Source of the DNA: Deltaproteobacteria bacterium
GTDB taxonomy: Bacteria > Desulfobacterota > Desulfobacteria > Desulfobacterales > Desulfosarcinaceae
Direction: 5' to 3'
Length of the DNA stretch: 64,000 bases
Assembly: GCA_020444075.1 (NCBI GenBank)
Contig: JAHLLR010000015.1
Location: forward strand, 1-64,000
A program made the translations under genes and the position numbers. Of this stretch, positions 41,895 to 50,258 are shown in pieces (position 1 is the stretch's first letter; every line of letters starts with the position of its first letter). The notes beneath the pieces were generated by a model that worked only from the letters and a program-made list of their open reading frames with translations, was not told the origin of the DNA and searched no databases.

Positions 41895-43721
41895 ATGAGT
41901 CATTCAAACCATTATGCCCACGGCGTGCGAATCGCCAATTTTTCAACTATTGATTTGCCGGCCGACGATCTGCTGAACTTCGGGTCCGAAGCGAGCGCCT
42001 CCATAGTGAAGCAGATAAGAAGATATGCAGATCTACCCTATGTATACGTCGTAGGAAACGAGCAGGCCAAACAGGTTGATGAAGTACTATCGGCACTCAA
42101 GGCCATACGGTCCCCTTGCTATCCCTATGCGATCTTTGCGGTTGAAGATGCGAATCTGGTGATCGAGGGTCCTGACCTGGATGTCATTAAGATCAACACC
42201 ACCGATCCGGATAGCCTGCACAGCCGGATCACTGAATATGCGGCTGGTCGATTTCACATTGATGATAGCCAATTACGTTCAGCCAGTTCCGGTCCACCGC
42301 CGGCAACGGCCGATGTGGCCATAGTGGGTGCCGGGGTGACCGGTCTGTATGCGGCCAATCGGTTGAGGGAAAGTGGCATCTCTTTTTGCATCCTGGATAA
42401 AAGGGACAAGGTCGGCGGTATCTGGTCCATGTATGCCAATGCCACTTCCCGGGTCAATACCTCCGAGGGTGCCTACCGGCTGATTGAGAACACCACCAGA
42501 TCCAATCGCGACCACTCCGCGACACGGGAAATCCTGGACGATGTTGCCCAATTGTCCAAGAATGTGTCGAATGATCTTTACCTGGGAACCGAGGTCCTCG
42601 GCATTGAAAAAACGGCAAATGGGTATCAGATCCGGTATAACAGGGAGGGCGACATAGCCGTAATAAAAAGCAAGGGCGTCATCTTGGCGATCAACGATCG
42701 GGTCGGGACGCCAAGAGAACTTGAATGGCCGGATCAATCAAGGTTTCAGGGAGCGATCATCAGCGGAATTTCCGACAAAACCAAGGAACTGGATTGGCGC
42801 GATAAAAAGGTGGTCGTTGTGGGAATGGGCGCCTTCGCTGTTGAAAACGCCAGGACGGCGCTGGAAGGTGGAGCGCGCCATGTGACCGTGATCTGCCGGC
42901 GCCATGGCACCATCTGCCCGAAGATCATCGACTATCTGAACTTTGCCACCCCTTACGACGACGACTTTAAACATGACAAGAAAAGCAATATTCGTAACAT
43001 GATGTACTGGAAAAAACTGTATCAACTAAGCGGTGCGACGCAGCCCGAGTGCTGGATGGGAAAGATCAAGCATGCAGGGCATACCATCAGTGTTTCCGAT
43101 ATTTGGTTTATTGCGCATTTTTTAAAGAAGATCGACACCATCACCGGTGAAGTCAACGATTTGTATCCGAATGGGGTCGTCGTCAACGGTCAACAGCGCA
43201 TCGATGCGGATATCATCGTGAATTGTATCGGATTTGAGCGCAATACCTCGGCGGCCAAAGCCATCTGCGGCCACCCTGAAATTTACAACACCAATTACGT
43301 AGACAAAGATTTCATGTATCTGGCAGATGCCTACATCGACGATGACGCATTCAACTCCTTTTTCGGTTCCAGCGTCATAGAGATGGTGAAGTTCTATATG
43401 AAAGTATATGTTAACTATTTCGACAATCCTGAATATGAAAAAATGGCTGACATCGACGGAATAGAAAAAATTCCCATTGAAGACCGCAAGTGGTCCCACT
43501 ATATAAAAGGGGCCGCTGCCCTTATCCAAAACGATCGCGAACTTAATGAAAGCGCCAGGTCGCAGGTTGCTCAAAGAACAAAAAATTTTCTTGAGAGTCA
43601 TGACCTGGAAACCTATATCGCAGAAAATAAAAGAGAGTGGATCGATACGCATTCGATGCTGGCCGGCAAGCCGATGCGGGAAGAGGATTGTCTGCCGTTT
43701 GTCTTTGATAAATTACTTTAG
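41895..43721 (+). CDS. FAD-dependent monooxygenase-like protein with N-terminal extension
   Basis: This 608-residue protein starts at ATG 41895 (ACCGAGGAAATATC upstream), 47 bases after the MetE-like gene. Residues 1-140 are an extra domain without an obvious family. Then come ADVAIVGAGVTGLYAANRLR (about 145, FAD-binding GxGxxG), LDKRDKVGGIWSMY as in flavin-containing and Baeyer-Villiger monooxygenases, and VVVVGMGAFAVENARTALEG (about 310), the second, NADPH-binding Rossmann motif. The later DADIIVNCIGFERNTSAAKA resembles the conserved G-F region. It probably oxygenates the product, or a thiol, of the preceding genes. Its stop abuts the insertion element at 43725. Substrate unknown. Confidence 0.8.
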   Translation: MSHSNHYAHGVRIANFSTIDLPADDLLNFGSEASASIVKQIRRYADLPYVYVVGNEQAKQVDEVLSALKAIRSPCYPYAIFAVEDANLVIEGPDLDVIKINTTDPDSLHSRITEYAAGRFHIDDSQLRSASSGPPPATADVAIVGAGVTGLYAANRLRESGISFCILDKRDKVGGIWSMYANATSRVNTSEGAYRLIENTTRSNRDHSATREILDDVAQLSKNVSNDLYLGTEVLGIEKTANGYQIRYNREGDIAVIKSKGVILAINDRVGTPRELEWPDQSRFQGAIISGISDKTKELDWRDKKVVVVGMGAFAVENARTALEGGARHVTVICRRHGTICPKIIDYLNFATPYDDDFKHDKKSNIRNMMYWKKLYQLSGATQPECWMGKIKHAGHTISVSDIWFIAHFLKKIDTITGEVNDLYPNGVVVNGQQRIDADIIVNCIGFERNTSAAKAICGHPEIYNTNYVDKDFMYLADAYIDDDAFNSFFGSSVIEMVKFYMKVYVNYFDNPEYEKMADIDGIEKIPIEDRKWSHYIKGAAALIQNDRELNESARSQVAQRTKNFLESHDLETYIAENKREWIDTHSMLAGKPMREEDCLPFVFDKLL

Positions 43722-43724
43722 AAA

Positions 43725-45193
43725 AGTCGACTCTGAAAAAGCATTTATCTATCAGAAAACATTGGTAAAATAACACATTTTGTGCTATGTTATTTGCAAG
43801 ATTTCAACCTTTTACCTACTCATTTCTTGCAAATTTCAGCCATGAAACCCAAGCAATCTGCACACAAAAACAGGCAAAGGGATCTGTTCCGACCTGAGCT
43901 CACGAAAATCATCGATCCCGGGCATGGGCTAGTAAAACTAGCCAAAGCGGTCAATTGGGATCGCATGGATGAGTTGTTCGGACAAACGTACTGCCCGGAC
44001 AACGGTCGGCCAGGCGTCAGCACCCGGTTGATGGTATCGTTGCACTACCTGAAGTTTTCATTCAACCTCAGTGACGACGATGTCGTTTCCGGATGGGTGG
44101 AAAACCCCTACTGGCAGTATCTTAGCGGAATGCAGTTTTTCGAGCACGATCCGCCGATCAATCCGTCGAGCATGTCCCGATGGCGCAAACGCATCGGCGA
44201 GGGCGGAGCCGAGGAACTGCTCAAAGAAACCATTGCCGCCGGGTTAACGATCAAAGCGGTCAAGCCCCACCAGCTCAAACGGGTCAACGTGGACACGACC
44301 GTACAGGAAAAAGACATTCGCTTTCCCACCGACGCCCGCTTGTATGATCGCGCCAGACGAAAATTGGTTGATGCCGCCAAACAGCATGGCATTGCGCTGC
44401 GCCAGAACTACAACCGCAACGCCAAACATCTTTTAGCCCAGCAAAGTCGCTATGCGCATGCCCGCCAGATGAAACGGGCCAGACGGTGTACCCGGAAACT
44501 GAAAACCTATTTGGGCCGGGTGATCCGAGACATTGAAAGAAAATTCCCGCATCCGGACGAAGCGCTAAAATCACTTCTTGATATTGGCACCCGCATTTTC
44601 CATCAACAGCGCAAAGACAAGAACAAGATCTACAGTGTTCACGAGCCGGCGGTAGAATGCATCAGCAAGGGTAAAGCGCACAAGCGTTACGAGTTCGGCT
44701 GCAAAGTCAGTGTAGCGGCCACCAGCCGTGGCGGTTGGTTCGTCGGTGCCAAGGCGGTTCACGGTAACCCTTATGACGGCCATACGTTAGAAGCGGCCCT
44801 CAAGCAGGTCGAACGAATTGGCCGTCCCCCCGAGCATGTGTTTGTGGACATGGGCTACCGCGGTCACGGATACACAGGCAAGGTTGATGTGCATGTCGAC
44901 AAACGACGACGCGGAAGAACAGCCAAGAGCTTGTGGCGCTGGATGAAGCGTCGGGCAGCCGTTGAGCCGGGCATCGGGCACCTGAAACAAGAACATCGAA
45001 TGGATCGTTGTCGCCTCAAAGGAACCCTTGGCGACTGCATCAATGCCATCTTCAGTGCTGCCGGAATGAACTTCCGGAAGCTGCTGCGCTGGGCAGCAGA
45101 TTTTTTGTTTCAGTTTTACTTCCGGCTCCTATTTTATCAAAGATCAGGGATCTTAACTGGCGTAGTCATAAAATGACTTTTTCAGGATCGACT
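43725..45193 (+). mobile_element. IS5-family insertion sequence
   Basis: The ends are inverted: AGTCGACTCTGAAAAAGCAT on the left (from 43725) and, read as reverse complement, AGTCGATCCTGAAAAAGTCA on the right (to 45193). The element holds one transposase gene. It starts four bases after the monooxygenase stop and ends 15 bases before the thioesterase-like gene, splitting what may have been one operon. A clean target duplication could not be fixed by eye. Confidence 0.75.
43842..45176 (+). CDS. IS5-family transposase
   Basis: ATG 43842 gives 444 residues; a longer in-frame start at 43782 is possible. The N-terminal DUF772-like part (RPGVSTRLMVSLHYLKFSFN, SSMSRWRKRIGEGGAEELL) precedes a DDE domain: D in LKRVNVDTTVQEKD, D in PEHVFVDMGYRGHGYTG and E in VEPGIGHLKQEHRMDRCRL. 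A Arg/Lys-rich stretch occupies the middle. The frame is intact, so the element may still be active. It belongs to the IS unit at 43725-45193. Confidence 0.9.
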   Translation: MKPKQSAHKNRQRDLFRPELTKIIDPGHGLVKLAKAVNWDRMDELFGQTYCPDNGRPGVSTRLMVSLHYLKFSFNLSDDDVVSGWVENPYWQYLSGMQFFEHDPPINPSSMSRWRKRIGEGGAEELLKETIAAGLTIKAVKPHQLKRVNVDTTVQEKDIRFPTDARLYDRARRKLVDAAKQHGIALRQNYNRNAKHLLAQQSRYAHARQMKRARRCTRKLKTYLGRVIRDIERKFPHPDEALKSLLDIGTRIFHQQRKDKNKIYSVHEPAVECISKGKAHKRYEFGCKVSVAATSRGGWFVGAKAVHGNPYDGHTLEAALKQVERIGRPPEHVFVDMGYRGHGYTGKVDVHVDKRRRGRTAKSLWRWMKRRAAVEPGIGHLKQEHRMDRCRLKGTLGDCINAIFSAAGMNFRKLLRWAADFLFQFYFRLLFYQRSGILTGVVIK

Positions 45194-45208
45194 AGAAAAG
45201 AGCATACG

Positions 45209-46018
45209 ATGATGCCAGACACCTCATTTTCAACAATGCTTGCCATGGTTGGCGATGCCTCCAAAGGAATCCGCCTTCAACTGCCGGAAGACTGGATGCA
45301 GGGACGGGCCGGATTCGGCGGACTGGTGGGTGCGCTGGCTTTGACGTCCATGAGAAGCCATGTCCCGCCGGCGCGAAAGGTGCGGAGCCTGCTGATCTCA
45401 TTCGTAGGGCCGGTCGGACCGGGGGATTTTTCGATCCATGCCCGAGTGCTGCGATCAGGCAAGGCCGTCACCCATGTGGAAGCCAGGCTGGTTCAGCAGG
45501 AGGCGGTAAGGTGCGTGGTGATGGGCAGCTTTGGCGGCGACCGGGACTCCGCCATCCGGATCGACCCGGCGCCGCGGCCGGAGATGGTAGGTCCGGCGGA
45601 GTCCCTCGAATTACCCTACCTTGATGGTCTGACACCGGCCTTCACGCGCCATTTTGCCTATCGGTGGGCACTGGGCGAATTGCCTTTTTCCGGCACGGGC
45701 GGTCGTGAAATCGGCGGGTGGATCCAGTTCCGCGAACGAACCGATTGCCTGACCGAAGAGTGGCTGGTGGCCCTGGCCGATGCCTGGCCCACGCCGGTGC
45801 TCGCCATGCTCACGGCCCCGGCGGCAGCCAGCACGTTGACCTGGGAGATGGGGTTCGTTCATCTGGACCGCCGGACCTGTGTGGAAGATGACTGGTGGTG
45901 CTACCGTTCGGTGGTGGACAGTGCAGAAAACGGCTATGTTCACGAACGGGGTGCCATCTGGGATCCTGAAGGAAGGCTGGCGGTCTACAGCCGTCAGACA
46001 TCGACGGTATTTGCATAG
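45209..46018 (+). CDS. acyl-CoA thioesterase-like protein (TesB-like hotdog)
   Basis: The ATG at 45209 follows AGAAAAGAGCATACG; the open frame extending into the insertion sequence is not coding for this protein. The 269-residue protein has the double-hotdog layout: GRAGFGGLVGALALTSMRSH, LLISFVGPVGPGDFSIHARV, GKAVTHVEARLVQQ in the first half; IQFRERTDCLTEEWLVALAD, TWEMGFVHLD and WYRS-like YRSVVDSAENGYVHERGAIW in the second. It should hydrolyse a CoA or ACP thioester. It may be the release enzyme of the PKS operon upstream, since the PKS lacks a thioesterase domain, but an insertion sequence now separates it from the other genes. Confidence 0.78.
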   Translation: MMPDTSFSTMLAMVGDASKGIRLQLPEDWMQGRAGFGGLVGALALTSMRSHVPPARKVRSLLISFVGPVGPGDFSIHARVLRSGKAVTHVEARLVQQEAVRCVVMGSFGGDRDSAIRIDPAPRPEMVGPAESLELPYLDGLTPAFTRHFAYRWALGELPFSGTGGREIGGWIQFRERTDCLTEEWLVALADAWPTPVLAMLTAPAAASTLTWEMGFVHLDRRTCVEDDWWCYRSVVDSAENGYVHERGAIWDPEGRLAVYSRQTSTVFA

Positions 46019-46074
46019 ATCGGGCTCATCCCCAAATAACCCACTCCCCCTTTTCGGACCTCCGTCATCCGGCT

Positions 46075-46887
46075 TCAGACTTCTGAAAACCCATGCCGGA
46101 GAGCTAATTTTTGAAACATCTGGGTAAGCCCCGCACCCAATGAGAATATGGATCCGATGTCCAGGTTCTGGTCGGCGGTTGCATCGAAAAAGATATTCAG
46201 GGTGGATCCAAGGCCTTCGTCCGGACGCCAGTAGCAGATCATGAGGGGCACCTTGGGCAGTGGGTGGAGCACCACGGAGATATCCGATTGGAACTGCCGC
46301 GCCACCTGTCGGCCGCTGAACAGGTGCACCACGTCGTCGAACAGATCGGTGTAGCTGTCCGCCACCTGCTGCATGGCTTCTTCGCACCGCTTTTGAAACA
46401 ACGGGTAACGGTCCTTGCCGTTTTTCAGTTCCCGGAAGGAGACCCATTGACCGGAGGGATCAACGCCTTTCCCGTTGAGCACGTAATCGAAGAAGGGCGC
46501 CGCCACCCACGGGTTGACGTGGATATCCGAAGAAAGGTTGCCTTGCCCGTCGACGCTGAAATCCTTGCCCAGGATCTTCAGGGTCAGCCGGCCGTTTTGG
46601 CATCGTCCCCCGGTTCTTTCGGCAGCTGACATCAGATCGACGCCGGAGATCTTTTGCTTCATTGCCGCCAGGAATTCGTCCCGGTTCGCTTCGAGGGTGT
46701 TCAATTCAGTGGGATCTCCGGAAAAGCGCTCGATAATGGAAGGGTCCAGTTTCGGACACGCATCGATTTTCCGGTGGCCCTGAAACACCGCACCGGCAAA
46801 AGCCAGACAGGTTTTTTCACCGCACTCCCTGCAGTTGGATTTGTCCAAGCGTTTAAATATTTCCATGGCATTTTTTGGTGCCGGCAT
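46075..46887 (-). CDS. DUF3786 protein with 4Fe-4S domain
   Basis: The 270-residue protein starts with a cluster-binding region NCRECGEKTCLAFAGAVFQG and KIDACPKL (C-x2-C, then two more Cys), the same pattern as the acetyl-CoA synthase corrinoid protein Fe-S domain. The rest is the DUF3786 domain, with VNPWVAAPFFDYVLNGKGVD, WVSFRELKNGKDRYPLFQKR and LNIFFDATADQNLDIGSIFS. Family members occur in anaerobes with corrinoid and CO-metabolism genes; no reaction is assigned. It is convergent with the thioesterase gene. Cytosolic location is inferred from the lack of a signal peptide. Confidence 0.82.
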   Translation of the reverse strand: MPAPKNAMEIFKRLDKSNCRECGEKTCLAFAGAVFQGHRKIDACPKLDPSIIERFSGDPTELNTLEANRDEFLAAMKQKISGVDLMSAAERTGGRCQNGRLTLKILGKDFSVDGQGNLSSDIHVNPWVAAPFFDYVLNGKGVDPSGQWVSFRELKNGKDRYPLFQKRCEEAMQQVADSYTDLFDDVVHLFSGRQVARQFQSDISVVLHPLPKVPLMICYWRPDEGLGSTLNIFFDATADQNLDIGSIFSLGAGLTQMFQKLALRHGFSEV

Positions 46888-47099
46888 GCGCGACCTCCCC
46901 GATGGCAGTTACAAATCGTCCTGGTTTTCAGGATCGCACTATAGCGACAACGGTGGAATTTGTCACCCCTTGACGAAAGGGTGGGGTCGCCGGGAAACGA
47001 AATGCGTGACAGGTGCCGCCAAAACGGCTAAAATAAAGGATGCAATCTGCTCTTGTTTTGCCTGTTGACCGCCGTACCATCCATATCGGGAGGACCATC

Positions 47100-47990
47100 A
47101 TGAGTGTCTGTGTCGAGGGAAATGTGCTTGAAGAACTGCTGAAGCTGCTGAAGCTGGAAAAGATCGAAGAGAACATTTTCCGCGGCCAGAGTCAGGATCT
47201 GGGTTTCGGCAACGTCTTCGGCGGTCAGGTGCTGGGCCAGGCGCTGTCCGCCGCTTCCCAGACCGTTCCCGACGGGCGGCAAGCCCACAGCCTGCACGGG
47301 TATTTCATGCGAGCCGGTGATGCCAGAAAGCCCATCGCCTATACCGTGGACTGCATCCGGGACGGAAAAAGCTTCACCACACGGCGGGTGGTGGCGGTTC
47401 AGAAAGGTCGGGCAATTTTCTCCATGGCGGCTTCGTTCCAGATCGACGAACCGGGTTTCGACCACCAGGACGACATGCCTGATGTCCGGGGGCCGGACGG
47501 GCTTGAACCGGAAATGGAAACCGCCCGCAAACTGGCCGACCACATTCCCCCGGGTATCCGTGAGAAGATCTTGTGTGAGAAACCCATCGAGATTCGCCAC
47601 GTCAACCCGATCAATCCGTTCAAGCCGGAGAAAAGGGCCCCCCTCAAATATGTCTGGTTCCGGGCTATCGGCCCGCTGCCCGATGATATGGCTGTCCACC
47701 ACTACCTTCTGGCTTACGCATCGGATTTCAATCTGGTGGGCACCTCCCTGTATCCCCACGGACACACCTTCTGGGAACCGGAAATGCAGATGGCCAGCCT
47801 GGATCATGCCATGTGGTTTCACCGGGATTTTCGCATGGACGACTGGCTGCTCTACGCGATGGAGAGCCCCAGCGCATCCCGTGCCAGAGGGCTCTCCATC
47901 GGCCGCATCTTCACGCAGGCCGGCCGGCTGGTGGCCACCGTGTCCCAGGAAGGGCTGATTCGCCACCGGCCGCAAAAAGATAGCCATTGA
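47100..47990 (+). CDS. tesB: acyl-CoA thioesterase II
   Basis: ATG 47100 has ATCGGGAGGACCATC before it; the frame to 47040 is rejected. The 296-residue enzyme is normal TesB length with two hotdog halves: LGFGNVFGGQVLGQALSAAS, HSLHGYFMRAGDARKPIAYT, DGKSFTTRRVVAVQKGRAIF, and the catalytic C-terminal half including VHHYLLAYASDFNLVGTSLY (catalytic Asp-x-x-Leu type) and SLDHAMWFHRDFRMDDWLLY. It hydrolyses medium- and long-chain acyl-CoA in the cytoplasm. No neighbouring operon is evident. Confidence 0.93.
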   Translation: MSVCVEGNVLEELLKLLKLEKIEENIFRGQSQDLGFGNVFGGQVLGQALSAASQTVPDGRQAHSLHGYFMRAGDARKPIAYTVDCIRDGKSFTTRRVVAVQKGRAIFSMAASFQIDEPGFDHQDDMPDVRGPDGLEPEMETARKLADHIPPGIREKILCEKPIEIRHVNPINPFKPEKRAPLKYVWFRAIGPLPDDMAVHHYLLAYASDFNLVGTSLYPHGHTFWEPEMQMASLDHAMWFHRDFRMDDWLLYAMESPSASRARGLSIGRIFTQAGRLVATVSQEGLIRHRPQKDSH

Positions 47991-48146
47991 CATAAGCGGT
48001 GGCGGTTTATGAGTTCAGAGAGATCGTGCTCTATCGGACAAAGGCCCATCCGGACGGACCGGGAGATCGTCCGGATTATTACATTTTCGATTAACTACTC
48101 CCTCCAGGGATAGGGCTGGGCGCCCGTCTCTGGAGGGTATATCGGC

Positions 48147-48977
48147 TTATTGGGCGGCTGCCGTGGCTTCCGGTATGGGCGGCACCAGCAGTGACGGATC
48201 CAGGCGGGTCTCAAACCAGTTCATTCCCCAGTGCAGGTGGGGGCCGGTGACGCGGCCGGTGGCGCCGACCTGGGCGATGACATCCCCCTGTCTGACCCGT
48301 TGCCCCTCTTCCACCAGTATCTTATGCAGGTGCATAAAGACGGTGGAAAGACCATGGCCATGGTCGACGATCAGGGTGCCACCGGAGTAAAACATGTCGT
48401 CATGGGCCAGGCTGACCACGCCGTCAGCCGGCGCTTTGACCGGTGTACCGGTGGGAGCGGCAATATCCACCCCGTAATGGGGCCTTTTGGGCTTGCCGTT
48501 CAGGATCCGCTGGCTGCCGTAAACACCACTGATCCTTCCGGATACCGGCCAGATGAACGGCTGCAAAAAATCGGTCCTGGGGTCGTCCTTTTTGCGGACT
48601 GCTTTTACCAGCGCGATGTCTTTGCGGATTCGCTTAAGGTCTTCGGCCGAAGGACTGACTTTACGCGGCGGCAATCCATCGATGCGCTGGATTTTATAGG
48701 ACCGTTTTTCGATGCGCACCGGATGTTTTTCAACCGTGCCGGAGGGGAGACGAAGCTCGATCACCGCTTCCGGTTCCGCATCTCTAGAAAATCCGATAAC
48801 AAATAAGCCTTCTGGTGAAACCCGCACGGCTTTTCCATGGAAAAAGACGGTAGTTGCAGGCTCGACCTTGCCGATGGCCATGCCGCCTTGAACGAGATGC
48901 CCCTCCAGTGTGAATGCCTGGGCTGAAAAGGGCAGGCAAAGCACGGCCAGGAATGCCCCGATAATCATGCGCTGCAT
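48147..48977 (-). CDS. M23-family (lysostaphin-type) peptidase, exported
   Basis: The 276-residue protein has a signal peptide (residues 1-21, IIGAFLAVLCLPFSAQA). A beta-rich N-terminal region (TTVFFHGKAVRVSPEG) precedes an M23 domain: KRPHYGVDIAAPTGTPVKAP carries the H-x3-D zinc ligands (H167, D171), TLIVDHGHGLSTVFMHLHKI and GATGRVTGPHLHWGMNWFE (H247-L-H249). So the zinc site is intact. The enzyme should cut peptidoglycan cross-bridges in the periplasm. It is convergent with tesB, and divergent from the aldo/keto reductase. Confidence 0.9.
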   Translation of the reverse strand: MQRMIIGAFLAVLCLPFSAQAFTLEGHLVQGGMAIGKVEPATTVFFHGKAVRVSPEGLFVIGFSRDAEPEAVIELRLPSGTVEKHPVRIEKRSYKIQRIDGLPPRKVSPSAEDLKRIRKDIALVKAVRKKDDPRTDFLQPFIWPVSGRISGVYGSQRILNGKPKRPHYGVDIAAPTGTPVKAPADGVVSLAHDDMFYSGGTLIVDHGHGLSTVFMHLHKILVEEGQRVRQGDVIAQVGATGRVTGPHLHWGMNWFETRLDPSLLVPPIPEATAAAQ

Positions 48978-49120
48978 AAGCTGCCTGTGTTACCTCCAAC
49001 AAAAAAGTTTACTTTTTATGAGCCGACGGTCGCTATCATACACGGGTTGTGGATAAGATGGAAGGCCTGACCCAAAACGGGAAGTGCCGATTGACTGAAC
49101 CGCGATATCGGAGAGAATTG

Positions 49121-50107
49121 ATGCAAAAACGCCGGTTGGGGAAAAATCATCTTGAGGTGTCCGCCATCGGCCTGGGGTGCTGGGGCATGTCCCACGCCTA
49201 TGGGCCGGCCGATGAAAAAGAGTCGCTGGCCACGTTGGAAAGTGCCCTGGATCTGGGGATCACCTTTATCGACACCGCCGATGTATATGGCGACGGACAC
49301 AATGAAAACCTGATTGCCGGCGTACTGAAAAACCGTCGCAGGGAAGTGGTAATCGCCACCAAGTTTGGATTTGTAGGAGACGAACACGGTGCGGTGGGCG
49401 TCTGTGGCCGACCCGAATATGTTGCCGCAGCTTGTGAAAAAAGTCTGCAACGGTTAGGTATCGATGTCATCGATCTGTACTACTTGCACCGCCTGGATCC
49501 CCTGGTGCCCATCGAAGAGACGGTGGGGGCCATGGCCGATCTGGTGGCCAGAGGAAAAATCCGTTTCATCGGCCTTTCGGAAGTCTCTGCAGGCACGCTG
49601 CGCCGGGCCCACGCCGTTCATCCGGTCACTGCCCTGCAGTCTGAATACAGCCTCTGGCACCGGGATGTGGAAAAAACAATCCTGCCGGCCTGCCGGGATT
49701 TGGGGATCTCCCTGGTCCCCTATTGCCCCTTGGGCCGGGGATATCTCACCGGCACGGTAAACCCTGAGAAGACGTTTGCAAAAGAAGATTATCGCCGGAA
49801 TATCCCCCGCTTCGACGCCGAATCCATGAATCTCAACCAGCACCTGATAGACCGGTTGATCCACCTGTCGCGGACCAGCGGCCATACGCCGGCACAACTG
49901 GCCCTGGCCTGGCTGCTGGAAAGGGATTTGTCCATCGTCCCCATTCCGGGCATGAAGCGCAGAAGACACCTCAGGGAAAATGTAACGGCCACGTCAATCC
50001 GGCTTTCACCGGAAATGATCAAGACCTTGGATGCGCTGGGAGAGCAGGTGGCCGGCGCACGGCACAATGCGGACAACCTGCAGTTTGTGGACAAGGAAAA
50101 TGGCTAA
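49121..50107 (+). CDS. aldo/keto reductase
   Basis: ATG 49121 follows TATCGGAGAGAATTG; the GTG-started extension to 49049 has no ribosome site. The 328-residue enzyme has the AKR catalytic set: FIDTADVYGDGHNENL (Asp and Tyr), VVIATKFG (Lys), DLYYLHRLDPLVPIEETVGA (His), then LQSEYSLWHRDVEKTILPAC and IPIPGMKRRRHL-type NADPH-binding end (SIVPIPGMKRRRHLRENV). Length and pattern match the YakC/Tas-like group. It reduces aldehydes or ketones with NADPH; the substrate is not evident. The intergenic repeat follows after 21 bases. Confidence 0.92.
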   Translation: MQKRRLGKNHLEVSAIGLGCWGMSHAYGPADEKESLATLESALDLGITFIDTADVYGDGHNENLIAGVLKNRRREVVIATKFGFVGDEHGAVGVCGRPEYVAAACEKSLQRLGIDVIDLYYLHRLDPLVPIEETVGAMADLVARGKIRFIGLSEVSAGTLRRAHAVHPVTALQSEYSLWHRDVEKTILPACRDLGISLVPYCPLGRGYLTGTVNPEKTFAKEDYRRNIPRFDAESMNLNQHLIDRLIHLSRTSGHTPAQLALAWLLERDLSIVPIPGMKRRRHLRENVTATSIRLSPEMIKTLDALGEQVAGARHNADNLQFVDKENG

Positions 50108-50128
50108 GGTTGAAATTAACCAATAACA

Positions 50129-50243
50129 AGAATTCAGAAGTCAGGAGTCAGAATTCAGAATGGCGCTGTTGTCGCTTCGCTCCCGCGTATTTTAAATATA
50201 ACGCAGCCGAAGGCAACCTCCTGACTCCTTGCTCCTGACTCCC
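50129..50243. repeat. intergenic inverted-repeat element (GTCAGGAGTCAG type)
   Basis: AGTCAGGAGTCAGAATTCAG on the left and CTGACTCCTTGCTCCTGACT on the right are inverted relatives around a 56-base centre. The type, an outer GGAGTCAG/CTGACTCC pair, is seen as a dispersed element in genomes of related bacteria, but no second copy was seen in this window. Confidence 0.5.
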
Positions 50244-50258
50244 TCAACCCCTTCAACC

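Noticed and set aside
45008-45208. N-terminal extension of the thioesterase-like protein into the insertion sequence
   Set aside because: The 67 extra codons overlap the end of the IS transposase in another frame and the terminal repeat; the ATG at 45209 is the natural start.
48100-48137. Terminator between tesB and the M23 peptidase gene
   Set aside because: CCCTCCAG and CTGGAGGG can pair, but the loop is long and there is no T-run on either strand.
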